From: Chloracidobacterium validum
GTDB lineage: Bacteria > Acidobacteriota > Blastocatellia > Chloracidobacteriales > Chloracidobacteriaceae
Assembly (NCBI RefSeq): GCF_018304825.1
Contig: NZ_CP072648.1
Coordinates: 293,501 to 357,500, forward strand
DNA length: 64,000 nt
Reading direction: 5' to 3'
Numbering within the stretch: position 1 is the first letter of the stretch; the number at the start of each line of letters is the position of its first letter. Below are positions 63,040-64,000 of the stretch, piece by piece. The notes below the pieces were generated by a model that was not told where the DNA came from, ran no database searches, and saw only the letters and a program-made list of their open reading frames with translations. A program made the translations under genes and the position numbers.

Positions 63040-63645
63040 ATGCCGGAGTTTGCCGAACCGATTGCCCGTCTGATTGACGAATTGAGGCGGTTGCCGGGTA
63101 TTGGCCATAAATCAGCCCAGCGGCTGGCTTTTCACATCCTGCGGAGCACGCCGGAAGATGTTGACCGCTTGGCGCAAGCCATTGCCGAGATCAAGTTACG
63201 GGTGACGTTCTGTTCAGTGTGTCACAACTTGACGGATCTGGCGCGCGACCCCTGCGAATACTGTACGGATCCAGGGCGTGACCGGCGCGTACTGTGTGTT
63301 GTCGAAGAACCCCACAACGTGTTCGCCATCGAGCGGACCGGTGAATTCAAAGGTCTCTACCATGTCCTCCACGGGGTCTTGTCCCCGCTGCGCGGGATTG
63401 GCCCAGATGACATTCGCATTCGCTCACTCCTTGAACGTCTCCGCGCCCTAGACATCACCGAAGTCATTTTAGCCACCAACCCGACGACCGAAGGCGAGGC
63501 CACGGCCAACTACATCGGGCGGTTGCTCAAACCCATTGGCGTCCGCACGACGCGCTTGGCGATGGGGTTGCCGGTGGGCGGCGACCTGGAATACGCCGAT
63601 GAGGTCACGCTGCACAAGGCACTCACTTATCGGCGCGAGCTGTGA
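63040..63645 (+). CDS. recR: Recombination protein RecR
   Basis: 201 aa. Helix-hairpin-helix at about 10-35 ([20 protein letters not shown]), zinc finger C58-xx-C61 and C72-xx-C75, Toprim domain with [15 protein letters not shown] and [17 protein letters not shown]. Acts with RecFO to load RecA at gaps. Confidence 0.97.
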   Translation: MPEFAEPIARLIDELRRLPGIGHKSAQRLAFHILRSTPEDVDRLAQAIAEIKLRVTFCSVCHNLTDLARDPCEYCTDPGRDRRVLCVVEEPHNVFAIERTGEFKGLYHVLHGVLSPLRGIGPDDIRIRSLLERLRALDITEVILATNPTTEGEATANYIGRLLKPIGVRTTRLAMGLPVGGDLEYADEVTLHKALTYRREL

Positions 63646-63650
63646 ACGTA

Positions 63651-64000
63651 TCAGGGAACTTGTCGCGGAATGGGAAGTGCCTGTCCGCGCTTCCGCGCCC
63701 GCGCTTCACCGCGCCGCCGCTCCTTGTCCAGATCGGCCAGGTAGTCGTCGAAATCCACCTGCATGGTGTGCCGCTTTGACTTGACGTAGCGCGCGAACAT
63801 CCGCGCCCGTTCGCGTTCCATGTCAGCTTCCATGTCGGCACGGGATGGTAAGGCGTATTCACCCTTCAAATAACTTGCCACCCACTGTCCCTGGGCCTCT
63901 GCCAGCGGCATGATCGCACCCAGCGGTTGGAGCAAGCCAATGAAGAAAACATTTGGAATGTCCGGTTTGAACACCCGGCGGAACAACGGCAGGTCGTTGT
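63651..64000 (-). CDS. Flavin-containing monooxygenase, C-terminal part
   Basis: Open to the window edge; the last 116 codons are visible. NDLPLFRRVFKPDIPNVFFI and GLLQPLGAIMPLAEAQGQWV are typical of the C-terminal half of flavin-containing (Baeyer-Villiger-like) monooxygenases. The FAD and NADPH motifs would lie upstream, outside. A charged C-terminal tail (KERRRGEARARKRG) is unusual. It converges on recR. Confidence 0.8.
   Translation of the reverse strand, partial: NDLPLFRRVFKPDIPNVFFIGLLQPLGAIMPLAEAQGQWVASYLKGEYALPSRADMEADMERERARMFARYVKSKRHTMQVDFDDYLADLDKERRRGEARARKRGQALPIPRQVP

Overview
The window reads as chromosome of a chlorophototrophic member of the Acidobacteriota, most likely Chloracidobacterium or a close relative. 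The evidence is a bacteriochlorophyll a synthase (bchG), a chlorophyllide reductase subunit (bchY) and a small protein resembling the chlorosome baseplate protein CsmA, together with acidobacterial-style secreted proteins and moderately high GC. No rRNA, tRNA, CRISPR array, prophage or plasmid function was found. Taxonomy is inferred from gene content, not from a marker search.

Layout. 1-4.9 kb (minus strand): bchG, an ArsA/Get3-type ATPase, the CsmA-like gene, an uncharacterised PH-like protein and the 5' part of ispH. This is a pigment, isoprenoid and chlorosome neighbourhood. 5.1-9.9 kb (plus): DacB-type PBP4, a small membrane-anchored protein, mpl, a TPR protein and a DoxX protein. 10-16.3 kb (minus): leucyl aminopeptidase, an RlmD-type methyltransferase and the division genes rsmH-ftsL-ftsI. 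16.5-18.5 kb: a tiny secreted polybasic protein with strong flanking hairpins, then an ECF sigma factor and its zinc-binding anti-sigma. 18.5-22.4 kb: an anaerobic NrdD-type reductase and a RAYT-type HUH transposase swollen by about 940 bp of in-frame tandem repeats and a REP-like palindrome. 22.4-29.5 kb: a secreted metallopeptidase, an EF-G paralogue, a thioredoxin-fold protein and lon.

29.8-32.1 kb (plus) holds the most interesting unit: a membrane protein with a Cys/Gly-rich tail, a DUF692/MNIO iron-dependent oxidase and a small overlapping partner gene, which together look like a peptide-modification system. 32.1-43.9 kb (minus): mreB-mreC-mreD-mrdA-rodA (cell shape), RNase E/G with a roughly 550-residue acidic insertion inside its S1 domain, a deoxyhypusine-synthase-like protein and bchY. 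44.2-54.3 kb: a FecR-domain protein, a second leucyl aminopeptidase, a ThiF/MoeB E1-like enzyme, an enoyl-CoA hydratase-family protein, an M61 peptidase with a PDZ domain, an ABC1/UbiB kinase and two secreted proteins. 54.3-64 kb (plus): dcd, pyrC, acpP, fabF, a medium-chain dehydrogenase, two tandemly duplicated GT-C glycosyltransferase-like membrane proteins (the duplication also copied the tail of the dehydrogenase), ybaB and recR, ending in a convergent partial flavin monooxygenase.

Taken together this is a core-genome segment dominated by envelope growth and division functions, with phototrophy genes dispersed among housekeeping operons rather than in one photosynthesis cluster. Function calls come from reading the translated sequence and recalled family motifs; no database search was possible.
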